Origin: Clostridiales bacterium
Lineage (GTDB): Bacteria; Bacillota; Clostridia; Lachnospirales; WQUN01
Direction: 5' to 3'
Length of the DNA: 5,119 nt
NCBI GenBank assembly: GCA_031271275.1
Contig: JAISWA010000074.1
Location: forward strand, 1-5,119
Under the pieces are notes generated by a model. The model was given only the letters and a program-made list of their open reading frames with translations. It had not been told where the DNA came from and ran no database searches. Position 1 is the stretch's first letter. The number at the start of each line of letters is the position of its first letter. This document shows positions 4,997 through 5,119 of this stretch, piece after piece. Position numbers and translations under genes: made by a program.

Positions 4997-5119
4997 ATGG
5001 CAGGGTATTATACTTTAAATGTTGCTGATATTGCTAAACAACGCAAAGGCAATGATAAACAGCCGTTTCCGCACCAGAAGGAAGCATTCTCGTCATTGTC
5101 AACAACATTGACGACGCCG
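4997..5119 (+). CDS. helicase-like protein N-terminus (3' part outside window)
   Basis: The first 41 codons of a gene that runs off the right edge. The start is the ATG at 4997, with AAAGGAG (4984-4990) six bases upstream. After MAGYYTLNVADIAKQRKG, the segment FPHQKEAFSSLS (24-35) looks like the F/Y-x-x-Q-x-E-A-x-x-x-L helix that precedes the Walker A motif in DEAD/DEAH (SF2) helicases of restriction and other defence loci. No Walker motif is inside the window, so the family is a suggestion. Codon use is AT-richer than the neighbours (about 43% GC by hand count), which may mean acquired DNA. Confidence 0.6.
   Translation, partial: MAGYYTLNVADIAKQRKGNDKQPFPHQKEAFSSLSTTLTTP

Overview
The window looks like a piece of a moderately GC-rich Firmicutes genome, most likely a Clostridia member of the Oscillospirales or a similar group. 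This rests on strong AGGAG-type ribosome binding sites, frequent TTG and GTG starts, a BceRS/BceA-type antimicrobial peptide sensing and resistance module, and a clostridial-style Rrf2 regulator. The assignment comes from gene content and style, not from a database match.

Left part (1-3614). Read on the minus strand, the order is a beta-carbonic anhydrase (3614-3033), an OmpR-type response regulator (3040-2342), a short intramembrane-sensing histidine kinase (2355-1357) and the start of a BceA-type ABC ATPase (587 to the left edge). The first three overlap end to start and form one operon. A plus-strand Rrf2 regulator (875-1354) separates the kinase from the ATPase. Its stop lies 2 bp from the kinase stop, and its promoter faces away from the ATPase promoter. 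The 287-bp divergent spacer (588-874) holds a good Rrf2 promoter, with a near-palindrome over its -10, and a pair of 9-bp direct repeats that are candidate response-regulator sites for the ATPase gene. The expected logic is that the kinase senses the state of the transporter, the regulator activates the transporter genes, and the Rrf2 protein adds a redox or Fe-S input.

Middle part (3615-4787). A divergent spacer of about 215 bp carries a minus-strand promoter for the carbonic anhydrase operon. It also carries a plus-strand TATAAT followed by a leader with a perfect 11-bp inverted repeat that ends just before the next ribosome binding site. The plus-strand operon encodes a two-TM protein with an extracytoplasmic, probably Cache/PAS-like domain and almost no cytoplasmic part. 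An ATGA overlap joins it to a small holin-like membrane protein.

Right edge (4788-5119). Base composition drops; the last 123 coding bases are about 43% GC by hand count. A consensus TATAAT, an inverted repeat ending against an AAAGGAG site, and the first 41 codons of a new gene follow. The N-terminus resembles that of a DEAD/DEAH (SF2) helicase-like protein of the sort found in defence loci. The window ends before any catalytic motif, so this is tentative. No tRNA, rRNA, CRISPR array or recognisable insertion sequence was seen.
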